A stretch of DNA of 64,000 bases, taken from the NCBI RefSeq assembly GCF_964340395.1, contig NC_135567.1:971383-1035382 (forward strand), in the 5' to 3' direction. Positions within the stretch are counted from its first letter, which is position 1. Each line of letters opens with the position of its first letter. This document shows, one piece after another, positions 46,338-56,216 of the stretch. Source of the DNA: Glandiceps talaboti. Lineage: Eukaryota; Hemichordata; Enteropneusta; Spengelidae. Made by a program: the position numbers and the translations under genes. The notes under the pieces are model-generated. The model was not told where the DNA came from. It searched no databases and saw nothing but the letters and a program-made list of their open reading frames with translations.

Positions 46338-46500
46338 CTTATAGACTGCATCTTTGAGTGTTTTGAGTGTTGCACCAACCATTAAGTCATTGACTGTACT
46401 ATCCCAATCCAAGAGTACAATGACATCGACACATCCTCTGTTATTCCATTGCTGTATGCAATCACTTCCAAGACCCTTCTCTATTCCTTGAACAGTAATT
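46338..46500 (-). CDS. USP8: USP8 exon c: rhodanese domain, active-site-loop region
   Basis: This 163-bp exon encodes residues 97-150: ITVQGIEKGLGSDCIQQW, RGCVDVIVLLDWDSTVND, then TLKTLKDAVYK. At the position where active rhodaneses carry the catalytic Cys loop, this protein has VLLDWDST, with no Cys. Mammalian USP8 has a similar LLDW there, so the domain is predicted to be a catalytically dead binding module. Acceptor is CTTGTAG just above 46500 and donor is AAG|GTATTT below 46338. The split codon GG|A with the previous exon gives Gly. Confidence 0.95.
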
Positions 46501-46554
46501 CTACAAGACAGCAGACACTGCATATGTCAAAATTCACTACTCCAGAATAAACTA

Positions 46555-48083
46555 AGGTGCTGGTATATTAATACAGTTATAGTTCAGATTAGACACTTAC
46601 CCAGGTTTTACAATACTAGGTGCTGGTATATTAATACAGTTATAGTTCAGATTAGACACTTACCCAGGTTTTACAATACTAGGTGCTGGTATATTAATAC
46701 AGTTATAGTTCAGATTAGACACTTACCCAGGTTTTACAATACTAGGTGCTGGTATATTAATACAGTTATAGTTCAGATTAGACACTTACCCTGGTTTTAC
46801 AATACTAGGTGCTGGTATATTAATACAGGTATAATTCAGATTAGACACTTACCCAGGTTTTACAATACTAGGTGCTGGTATATTAATACAGTTATAATTC
46901 AGATTAGACACCCAGGTTTTACAATACTAGGTGATGGTATATTAATACAGTTATAGTTCAGATTAGACACTTACCCTGGTTTTACAATACTAGGTGCTGG
47001 TATATTAATGCAGTTATAATTCAGATTAGACACTTACCCTGGTTTTACAATACTAGGTGCTGGTATATTAATACAGTTATAGTTCAGATTAGACACTTAC
47101 CCAGGTTTTACAATACTAGGTGATGGTATATTAATACAGTTATAGTTCAGATTAGACACTTACCCTGGTTTTACAATACTAGGTGCTGGTATATTAATAC
47201 AGTTATAATTCAGATTAGACACTTACCCAGGTTTTACAATACTAGGTGCTGGTATATTAATACAGTTATAATTCAGATTAGACACTTATCCTGGTTTTAC
47301 AATACTAGGTGCTGGTATATTAATACAGTTATAATTCAGATTAGACACTTACCCTGGTTTTACAATACTAGGTGCTGGTATATTAATACAGTTATAGTTC
47401 AGATTACACACTTACCCTGGTTTTACAATACTAGGTGCTGGTATATTAATACAGTTATAATTCAGATTAGACACTTACCCTAGTTTTACAATACTAGGTG
47501 CTGGTATATTAATACAGTTATAGTTTAGATAAGACACTTATCCTGGTTTTACAATACTAGGTGCTGGTATATTAATACAGTTATAATTCAGATTAGACAC
47601 TTATCCTGGTTTTACAATACTAGGTGCTGGTATATTAATACAGTTATAGTTTAGATAAGACACTTACCCAGGTTTTACAATACTAGGTGATGGTATATTA
47701 ATACAGTTATAGTTCAGATTAGACACTTACCCTGGTTTTACAATACTAGGTGCTGGTATATTAATACAGTTATAATTCAGATTAGACACTTACCCAGGTT
47801 TTACAATACTAGGTGCTGGTATATTAATACAGTTATAATTCAGATTAGACACTTACACAGGTTTTACAATACTAGGTGCTGGTATATTAATACAGTTATA
47901 ATTCAGATTAGACACTTATCCTGGTTTTACAATACTAGGTGATGGTATATTAATACAGTTATAGTTCAGATTAGACACTTACCCAGGTTTTACAATACTA
48001 GGTGCTGGTATATTAATACAGTTATAATTCAGATTAGACACTTACCCAGGTTTTACAATAGGTGCTGGTATATTAATACAGTT
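46555..48083 (-). repeat. 63-bp minisatellite, about 24 copies, carrying the end of exon b and its donor
   Basis: On the gene strand a unit contains CTGTATTAATATACCAGCAC, CTAGTATTGTAAAACCTGG and the donor GTAAGTG. It fills the intron between exons b and c. The exonic copy lacks AGT. Several units carry donor variants (GATAAG or GTGTAAG), so not all copies are equally good splice sites. Confidence 0.97.
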
Positions 48084-48214
48084 GACTTGTTTATACTTAA
48101 GATGAGAGGCTTGATACTGTTCTACAGGTCTGATGTCCATTATCAACACGGTAGTGTCTTCACCTTCTATCATTCTGTACAGCATTTGTGCTGTCAATTC
48201 TCCAGTGGTGCTGG
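48046..48214 (-). CDS. USP8: USP8 exon b: first part of the rhodanese domain
   Basis: This 169-bp exon encodes residues 41-95. GELTAQMLYRMIEGEDTTVL then IMDIRPVEQYQASHLK is the typical start of a rhodanese fold (beta strand with D-x-R, then Y..SH). The domain in mammalian USP8 binds the E3 ligase NRDP1 (known of the family). Acceptor is TTTTATAG at 48222-48215. The donor is CCTGG|GTAAGT with the exon ending at 48046. The last 35-38 bp of the exon and the donor are the first unit of the 63-bp array that fills the next intron. The exon copy lacks an AGT that the array copies carry, so this copy codes PAPIVKPG where the others would code PAPSIVKPG. Confidence 0.93.
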
Positions 48215-48246
48215 CTATAAAATATGTATTTAAAAGTCATTTAAGT

Positions 48247-48382
48247 AATAACCCCCGCCGAAGGCGGGTATACATGAGATTTTGGTACAATTCGCGACAT
48301 ATAGCACGAGCCGAATGGTGAGTGCTATATGGAGCAAATTGTACCAAATTCGAGTGTATACCCGCCTTCGGCGGGGGTTATT
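48247..48382. mobile_element. 136-bp foldback element (MITE-like)
   Basis: Perfect 27-bp terminal inverted repeats at 48247-48273 and 48356-48382 (AATAACCCCCGCCGAAGGCG at the left end). The palindrome continues imperfectly inward through TTTGGTACAATT to TATAGCAC and GTGCTATA around a short centre near 48310. It lies about 30 bp upstream of the exon b acceptor. No clear target-site duplication. Small open frames here are not genes. Confidence 0.8.
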
Positions 48383-48720
48383 GCTATTATATTATATCAA
48401 AATATGTGTCTATTTCTTCTAAATGTGATTCTGTGGTTATTTATATGCCTGAAAAGGCGAATTCGCAAGGGCAGAAAAAGATCGTCGGTAATAGATCGTC
48501 AGGAACGAGCATATTTTGATGAGTGAATATGTTCATGTCGCCCACACACACACTGCATGAACACAAACATGGACTCGAGCCATTCTACACGGTCCCCTGG
48601 CTACACAGTTATTATCCAATCAGAATGGCACATAGTAGCATGATATAATATAATACAATATTGACAATTATGAAGATTACTAAATATTGGATTTTGAACA
48701 CACATTGAACAATGTAACTC
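48383..48720. other. Non-repetitive intron segment
   Basis: Contains GATCGTCGGTAATAGATCGT and further unique sequence. It may belong with the foldback element, but I see no supporting boundary. No gene. Confidence 0.4.
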
Positions 48721-51700
48721 TTCTCTCATTGGACAATCACACTGTTCCTTCATTGGACAATCATACTGTTCTCTCATTGGACAATCATACTGTTCTCTCA
48801 TTGGACAATCATACTGTTCTCTCATTGGACAATCACACTGTTCTCTCATTGGACAATCATACTGTTCTCTCATTGGACAATCATACTGTTCTCTCATTGG
48901 ACAATCATACTGTTCGCTCATTGGACAATCATACTGTTCTCTCATTGGACAATCATACTGTTCTCTCATTGGACAATCATACTGTTCTCTCATTGGACAA
49001 TCATACTTCTCTCATTGGACAATCATACTGTTCTCTCATTGGACAATCATACTGTTCTCTCATTGGACAATCATACTGTTCTCTCATTGGACAATCATAC
49101 TGTTCTCTCTCATTGGACAATCATACTGTTCTCTCATTGGACAATCATACTTCTCTCATTGGACAATCATACTGTTCTCTCATTGGACAATCATACTGTT
49201 CTCTCATTGGACAATCATACTGTTCTCTCTCATTGGACAATCATACTGTTCTCTCATTGGACAATCATACTGTTCTCTCATTGGACAATCATACTGTTCT
49301 CTCATTGGACAATCATACTGTTCTCTCATTGGACAATCATACTGTTCTCTCATTGGACAATCATACTTCTCTCATTGGACAATCATACTCTTCTCTCATT
49401 GGACAATCATACTTCTCTCATTGGACAATCATACTGTTCTCTCATTGGACAATCATACTGTTCTCTCATTGGACAATCATACTGTTCTCTCATTGGACAA
49501 TCATACTGTTCTCTCTCATTGGACAATCATACTGTTCTCTCATTGGACAATCATACTTCTCTCATTGGACAATCATACTGTTCTCTCATTGGACAATCAT
49601 ACTGTTCTCTCATTGGACAATCATACTGTTCTCTCTCATTGGACAATCATACTGTTCTCTCATTGGACAATCATACTGTTCTCTCATTGGACAATCATAC
49701 TGTTCTCTCATTGGACAATCATACTGTTCTCTCATTGGACAATCATACTGTTCTCTCATTGGACAATCATACTGTTCTCTCATTGGACAATCATACTGTT
49801 CTCTCATTGGACAATCATACTTCTCTCATTGGACAATCATACTCTTCTCTCATTGGACAATCATACTTCTCTCATTGGACAATCATACTGTTCTCTCATT
49901 GGACAATCATACTGTTCTCTCATTGAACAATCATACTGTTCTCTCATTGGACAATCATACTGTTCTCTCTCATTGGACAATCATACTGTTCTCTCATTGG
50001 ACAATCATACTGTTCTCTCATTGGACAATCATACTGTTCTCTCATTGGACAATCATACTGTTCTCTCTCATTGGACAATCATACTGTTCTCTCTCATTGG
50101 ACAATCATACTGTTCTCTCATTGGACAATCATACTTCTCTCATTGGACAATCATACTGTTCTCTCATTGGACAATCATACTGTTCTCTCATTGGACAATC
50201 ATACTGTTCTCTCTCATTGGACAATCATACTGTTCTCTCATTGGACAATCATACTGTTCTCTCATTGGACAATCATACTGTTCTCTCTCATTGGACAATC
50301 ATACTGTTCTCTCATTGGACAATCATACTTCTCTCATTGGACAATCATACTGTTCTCTCATTGGACAATCATACTGTTCTCTCATTGGACAATCATACTG
50401 TTCTCTCTCATTGGACAATCATACTGTTCTCTCATTGGACAATCATACTGTTCTCTCATTGGACAATCATACTGTTCTCTCATTGGACAATCATACTTCT
50501 CTCATTGGACAATCATACTTCTCTCATTGGACAATCATACTGTTCTCCCATTGGACAATCATACTGTTCTCTCATTGGACAATCATACTTCTCTCATTGG
50601 ACAATCATACTGTTCTCCCATTGGACAATCATAGTGTTCTCCCATTGGACAATCATACTGTTCTCTCATTGGACAATCATACTGTTCTCTCATTGGACAA
50701 TCATACTGTTCTCTCATTGGACAATCATACTGTTCTCTCTCATTGGACAATCATACTGTTCTCCCATTGGACAATCATAGTGTTCTCCCATTGGACAATC
50801 ATACTGTTCTCTCATTGGACAATCATACTGTTCTCTCATTGGACAATCATACTTCTCTCATTGGACAATCATACTGTTCTCCCATTGGACAATCATACTG
50901 TTCTCTCATTGGACAATCATACTGTTCTCCCATTGGACAATCATACTGTTCTCTCATTGGACAATCATACTGTTCTCTCATTGGACAATCATACTGTTCT
51001 CTCATTGGACAATCATACTTCTCTCATTGGACAATCATACTGTTCTCCCATTGGGCAATCATACTGTTCTCTCATTGGACAATCATACTGTTCTCTCATT
51101 GGACAATCATACTGTTCTCTCATTGGACAATCATACTGTTCTCTCTCATTGGACAATCATACTGTTCTCCCATTGGACAATCATAGTGTTCTCCCATTGG
51201 ACAATCATACTGTTCTCTCATTGGACAATCATACTGTTCTCTCATTGGACAATCATACTTCTCTCATTGGACAATCATACTGTTCTCCCATTGGACAATC
51301 ATACTGTTCTCTCATTGGACAATCATACTGTTCTCCCATTGGACAATCATACTGTTCTCTCATTGGACAATCATACTGTTCTCTCATTGGACAATCATAC
51401 TGTTCTCTCATTGGACAATCATACTTCTCTCATTGGACAATCATACTGTTCTCCCATTGGACAATCATACTGTTCTCTCATTGGACAATCATACTGTTCT
51501 CTCATTGGACAATCATACTGTTCTCTCATTGGACAATCATACTGTTCTCTCATTGGACAATCATACTGTTCTCTCATTGGACAATCACACTGTTCTCTCA
51601 TTGGACAATCATACTGTTCTCTCATTGGACAATCATACTGTTCTCTCAGTGGACAATCATACTGTTCTCTCATTGGACAATCATACTGTTCTCTCATTGG

Positions 51701-52753
51701 ACAATCATAATGTTCTCTCATTGGACAATCATACTGTTCTCTCATTGGACAATCATACTGTTCTCTCATTGGACAATCATACTGTTCTCTCATTGGACAA
51801 TCATACTTCTCTCATTGGACAATCATACTGTTCTCTCATTGGACAATCATACTGTTCTCTCATTGGACAATCATACTGTTCTCTCATTGGACAATCATAC
51901 TGTTCTCTCATTGGACAATCATACTGTTCTCCCATTGGACAATCATACTGTTCTCTCATTGGACAATCATACTGTTCTCTCATTGGACAATCATACTGTT
52001 CTCCCATTGGACAATCATACTGTTCTCTCATTGGACAATCATACTGTTCTCTCATTGGACAATCATACTGTTCTCTCATTGGACAATCATACTGTTCTCT
52101 CATTGGACAATCATACTGTTCTCTCATTGGACAATCATACTGTTCTCCCATTGGACAATCATACTGTTCTCTCATTGGACAATCATACTGTTCTCTCATT
52201 GGACAATCATACTGTTCTCTCATTGGACAATCATACTTCTCTCATTGGACAATCATACTGTTCTCTCATTGGACAATCATACTGTTCTCTCATTGGACAA
52301 TCATACTGTTCTCTCATTGGACAATCATACTTCTCTCATTGGACAATCATACTGTTCTCCCATTGGACAATCATACTGTTCTCTCATTGGACAATCATAC
52401 TGTTCTCTCATTGGACAATCATACTGTTCTCTCATTGGACAATCATACTGTTCTCTCATTGGACAATCATACTGTTCTCTCATTGGACAATCATACTGTT
52501 CTCCCATTGGACAATCATACTGTTCTCTCATTGGACAATCATACTGTTCTCTCATTGGACAATCATACTGTTCTCTCATTGGACAATCATACTTCTCTCA
52601 TTGGACAATCATACTGTTCTCCCATTGGACAATCATACTGTTCTCTCATTGGACAATCATACTGTTCTCTCATTGGACAATCATACTTCTCTCATTGGAC
52701 AATCATACTGTTCTCTCATTGGACAATCATACTTCTCTCATTGGACAATCATA
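48721..52753. repeat. 24-bp minisatellite, about 168 copies
   Basis: The unit is TTCTCTCATTGGACAATCAT plus ACTG. Variants: a 3-bp shorter form (ATACTTCTC), a 2-bp longer form (TTCTCTCTC), CCCATTGG and a few single-base changes. Combinations of short and long units recur as blocks. It starts about 10 bp after the exon a donor. Long frames on both strands (up to 1,131 codons) reflect the 24-bp period. On the gene strand each unit contains GTCCAATGAG, a CCAAT-box-like word. Confidence 0.98.
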
Positions 52754-52762
52754 TTTCTGTAC

Positions 52763-52881
52763 CTATGCATTCTGTATTATTTTCTTCTGTGCTGGTTACA
52801 TCTTCATCTTGTTTAATCTCTTCATCTTCTTTGGCTTCTTGCTGTTTGGTTTCTATATTTGGTGGTTCTAGATCAGCATAT
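52763..52881 (-). CDS. USP8: USP8 exon a (first in window): acidic linker before the rhodanese domain
   Basis: This 119-bp exon has acceptor TTTGTAG at 52888-52882 and donor GTACAG from 52762. It encodes 39 full codons, residues 1-39 (starts YADLEPPNIETK, ends NNTECI), rich in Glu, Asp, Lys and Gln, so it is probably a disordered linker. It enters with one base of a split codon and leaves with one base (G) that joins CC of the next exon to give Ala. The phase fit and the continuation into GELTAQMLY support it; the sequence itself is poorly conserved, so homology alone would not identify it. A 24-bp array begins about 10 bp inside the following intron, and reading through the donor meets TGA within four codons. 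Confidence 0.8.
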
Positions 52882-53242
52882 CTACAAAGGAAACTTATTT
52901 AATGCTTTCACATCTTAAATTAATAACTGAAACTTACAGTTACACCTGACACCATACATTTAGTTAAGCCATTAGCATTATTAACAAATATAACAACAGC
53001 TAGGAGGTAATATACAACCACCTTATGACACTAAACAAAAAATCTACTTCACCATTAGTCTGGGTTCCCTAATTTGATTAAAATCTGATGTGGTGAATAC
53101 AGCTGGATGCCTTTATTTACCTCTATTTCCATCATTTTGTGTCGTCTGTTTTGTTCTGAGTGATCGCCACCTTCTCACATTTGAACCTTTGAACTAGACA
53201 ATACTGTTTGAATTGTTCACTTTCAGGTAGCCAATCAGGATG
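52882..53242. other. Non-repetitive segment upstream of exon a
   Basis: Contains the acceptor of exon a; I searched it for the next USP8 exon upstream and found none. Nothing else recognised. Confidence 0.5.
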
Positions 53243-56008
53243 AGCTTAGTTGGTAGTTACACAATATGTTATGGTCACCATGGAGACTAATGTACCAGCT
53301 TAGTCGATAGTTACACAACACGTTATGGTTACCATGGAGACTTATGTACCAGCTTAGTCGGTAGTTACACAACATGTTATGGTCACCATGGAGACTTACG
53401 TACCAGCTTAGTCGGTAGTTACACAATATGTTATGGTCACCATGGAGACTTATGTACCAGCTTAGTCGGTAGTTACACAACATGTTATGGTCACCATGGA
53501 GACTTATGTACCAGCTTAGTCGGTAGTTACACAACATGTTATGGTCACCATGGAGACTTATGTACCAGCTTAGTTGGTAGTTACACAACATGTTATGGTC
53601 ACCATGGAGACTTAGGTACCAGCTTAGTCGGTAGTTACACAACATGTTATGGTCACCATGGAGACTTATGTACCATGCTTAGTCGGTAGTTACACAACAT
53701 GTTATGGTCACCATGGAGACTTAGGTACCAGCTTAGTCAGTAGTTACACAACATGTTATGGTCACCATGTAGACTTATGTACCAGCTTAGTCAGTAGTTA
53801 CACAACATGTTATGGTCACCATGGAGACTTACGTACCAGCTTAGTCAGTAGTTACACAACATGTTATGGTCACCATGGAGACTTACGTACCAGCTTAGTC
53901 AGTAGTTACACAACATGTTATGATCACCATGGAGACTTATGTACCAGCTTAGTCGGTAGTTACACAATATGTTATGGTCACCATGGAGACTTATGTACCA
54001 GCTTAGTCAGTAGTTACACAACATGTTATGGTCACCATGGAGACTTACGTACCAGCTTAGTCGGTAGTTACATAACATGTTATGGTCACCATGGAGACTT
54101 ATGTACCAGCTTAGTCAGTAGTTACACAACACGTTATGGTCACCATGTAGACTTACGTACCAGCTTAGTCGGTAGTTACACAACACGTTATGGTCACCAT
54201 GGAGACTTATATACCAGCTTAGTCGGTAGTTACACAACACGTTATGGTCACCATGTAGACTTATGTACCAGCTTAGTTGGTAGTTACACAACACGTTATG
54301 GTCACCATGGAGACTTATGTACCAGCTTAGTCAGTAGTTACACAACATGTTATGGTCACCATGGAGACTTATGTACCAGCTTAGTCAGTAGTTACACAAC
54401 ATGTTATGGTCACCATGGAGACTTACGTACCAGCTTAGTCAGTAGTTACACAACATGTTATGGTCACCATGGAGACTTATGTACCAGCTTAGTCAGTAGT
54501 TACACAACATGTTATGGTCACCATGGAGACTTACGTAGCAGCTTAGTCAGTAGTTACACAACATGTTATGGTCACCATGGAGACTTACGTACCAGCTTAG
54601 TCAGTAGTTACACAACATGTTATGGTCACCATGGAGACTTATATACCAGCTTAGTCAGTAGTTACACAACATGTTATGGTCACCATGGAGACTTACGTAC
54701 CAGCTTAGTCAGTAGTTACACAACACGTTATGGTCACCATGGAGACTTATATACCAGCTTAGTCAGTAGTTACACAACATGTTATGGTCACCATGGAGAC
54801 TTATGTACCAGCTTAGTCGGTAGTTACACAACATGTTATGGTCACCATGGAGACTTACGTACCAGCTTAGTCAGTAGTTACACAACACGTTATGGTCACC
54901 ATGGAGACTTATATACCAGCTTAGTCAGTAGTTACACAACATGTTATGGTCACCATGGAGACTTACGTACCAGCTTAGTCGGTAGTTACACAACATGTTA
55001 TGGTCACCATGGAGACTTACGTACCAGCTTAGTCGGTAGTTACACAACATGTTATGGTCACCATGGAGACTTAGGTACCAGCTTAGTTGGTAGTTACACA
55101 ACATGTTATGGTCACCATGGAGACTTATGTACCAGCTTAGTTGGTAGTTACACAACATGTTATGGTCACCATGGAGACTTATGTACCAGCTTAGTCGGTA
55201 GTTACACAATATGTTATGGTCACCATGGAGACTTATATACCAGCTTAGTTGGTAGTTACACAACATGTTATGGTCACCATGGAGACTTAGGTACCAGCTT
55301 AGTCGGTAGTTACACAACATGTTATGGTCACCATGGAGACTTACGTACCAGCTTAGTCGGTAGTTACACAACATGTTATGGTCACCATGGAGACTTACGT
55401 ACCAGCTTAGTCGGTAGTTACACAACATGTTATGGTCACCATGGAGACTTACGTACCAGCTTAGTCAGTAGTTACACAACATGTTATGGTCACCATGTAG
55501 ACTTATGTACCAGCTTAGTCAGTAGTTACAGAACATGTTATGGTCACCATGGAGACTTAGGTACCAGCTTAGTTGGTAGTTACACAACATGTTATGGTCA
55601 CCATGGAGACTTATGTACCAGCTTAGTCAGTAGTTACACAATATGTTATGGTCACCATGGAGACTTATGTACCAGCTTAGTCGGTAGTTACACAACATGT
55701 TATGGTCACCATGGAGACTTACGTACCAGCTTAGTCAGTAGTTACACAACATGTTATGGTCACCATGGAGACTTACGTACCAGCTTAGTCGGTAGTTACA
55801 CAACATGTTATGGTCACCATGGAGACTTACGTACCAGCTTAGTCAGTAGTTACACAACATGTTATGGTCACCATGGAGACTTACGTACCACCTTAGTTGG
55901 TAGTTACACAACATGTTATGGTCACCATGGAGACTTATGTACCAGCTTAGTCAATAGTTACACAACATGTGATGGTCACCATGGAGACTTACGTAGCAGC
56001 TTAATCGA
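53243..56008. repeat. 54-bp minisatellite, about 51 copies
   Basis: The unit contains AGCTTAGTCGGTAGTTACAC, AACATGTTATGGTCACCATG and GAGACTTATGTACC. Variable positions include CGGT/CAGT/TGGT and TTATG/TTACG/TTAGG. Because 54 is 18 codons, frames of 793 codons (plus) and up to 167 codons (minus) stay open; the translated product is a simple 18-residue repeat with no known domain. It lies in the USP8 intron upstream of exon a. Confidence 0.97.
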
Positions 56009-56216
56009 TGAATCTACACTATGTGGTTGACAATACAAAGATCGCCAGAGAATACGCCAGAGAATAACACTTCACTTCTTCATTTCATTTGCAGAAATTC
56101 TGGGTTACTGCACCATATGACAAACAAGATAAAATGGGGGGGGGGGGGAGACAGTATGTTTGTTGACTAATCATCTGACAAGCTGCACTTGGAACAGACT
56201 GGGCAGAGACTGAGTA
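56009..56216. other. Spacer between two arrays with a poly-G run
   Basis: Non-repetitive apart from a G run near 56138-56149; no gene. Confidence 0.6.

Larger units (their letters stand above)
7418..52881 (-). other. USP8: USP8/UBPY orthologue: gene span, 13 exons, 5' end outside window
   Basis: USP8 is a cysteine protease that removes ubiquitin from endosomal cargo and works with STAM/Hrs (known of the family). Thirteen exons are seen at 52881-52763, 48214-48046, 46500-46338, 45262-45115, 43165-41737, 38341-38257, 34030-33900, 33603-33393, 28611-28375, 24545-24403, 15857-15697, 13316-13228 and 7486-7418. All introns are GT..AG and all twelve junction phases match, giving 1,050 complete codons and TAA. 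Domain order (rhodanese, Px(V/I)DRxxKP motifs, coiled coil, WW, RSxSxP, USP catalytic core) identifies USP8 rather than USP2 or USP21. The N-terminal dimerisation domain and start codon are not in the window; vertebrate USP8 has about 1,100 residues, so roughly 100-200 residues are missing. No frameshift or internal stop was found, so the gene looks functional. Introns are packed with minisatellites. Exon edges come from homology and phase, not transcript data. Confidence 0.95.

Noticed and set aside
48133-48526. Plus-strand frames of 62-65 codons
   Set aside because: Antisense of exon b or reading through the foldback element; no protein feature.
48687-52902. Open frames of up to 1,131 codons on the plus strand and shorter ones on the minus strand
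   Set aside because: Products of the 24-bp period with frame jumps at 21- and 26-bp units; simple repeat peptides only. The true coding exon at this edge is 52763-52881 on the minus strand.
53649-56030. 793-codon open frame
   Set aside because: Period of 54 bp is 18 codons, so no stops arise; no recognisable protein feature and open on both strands.
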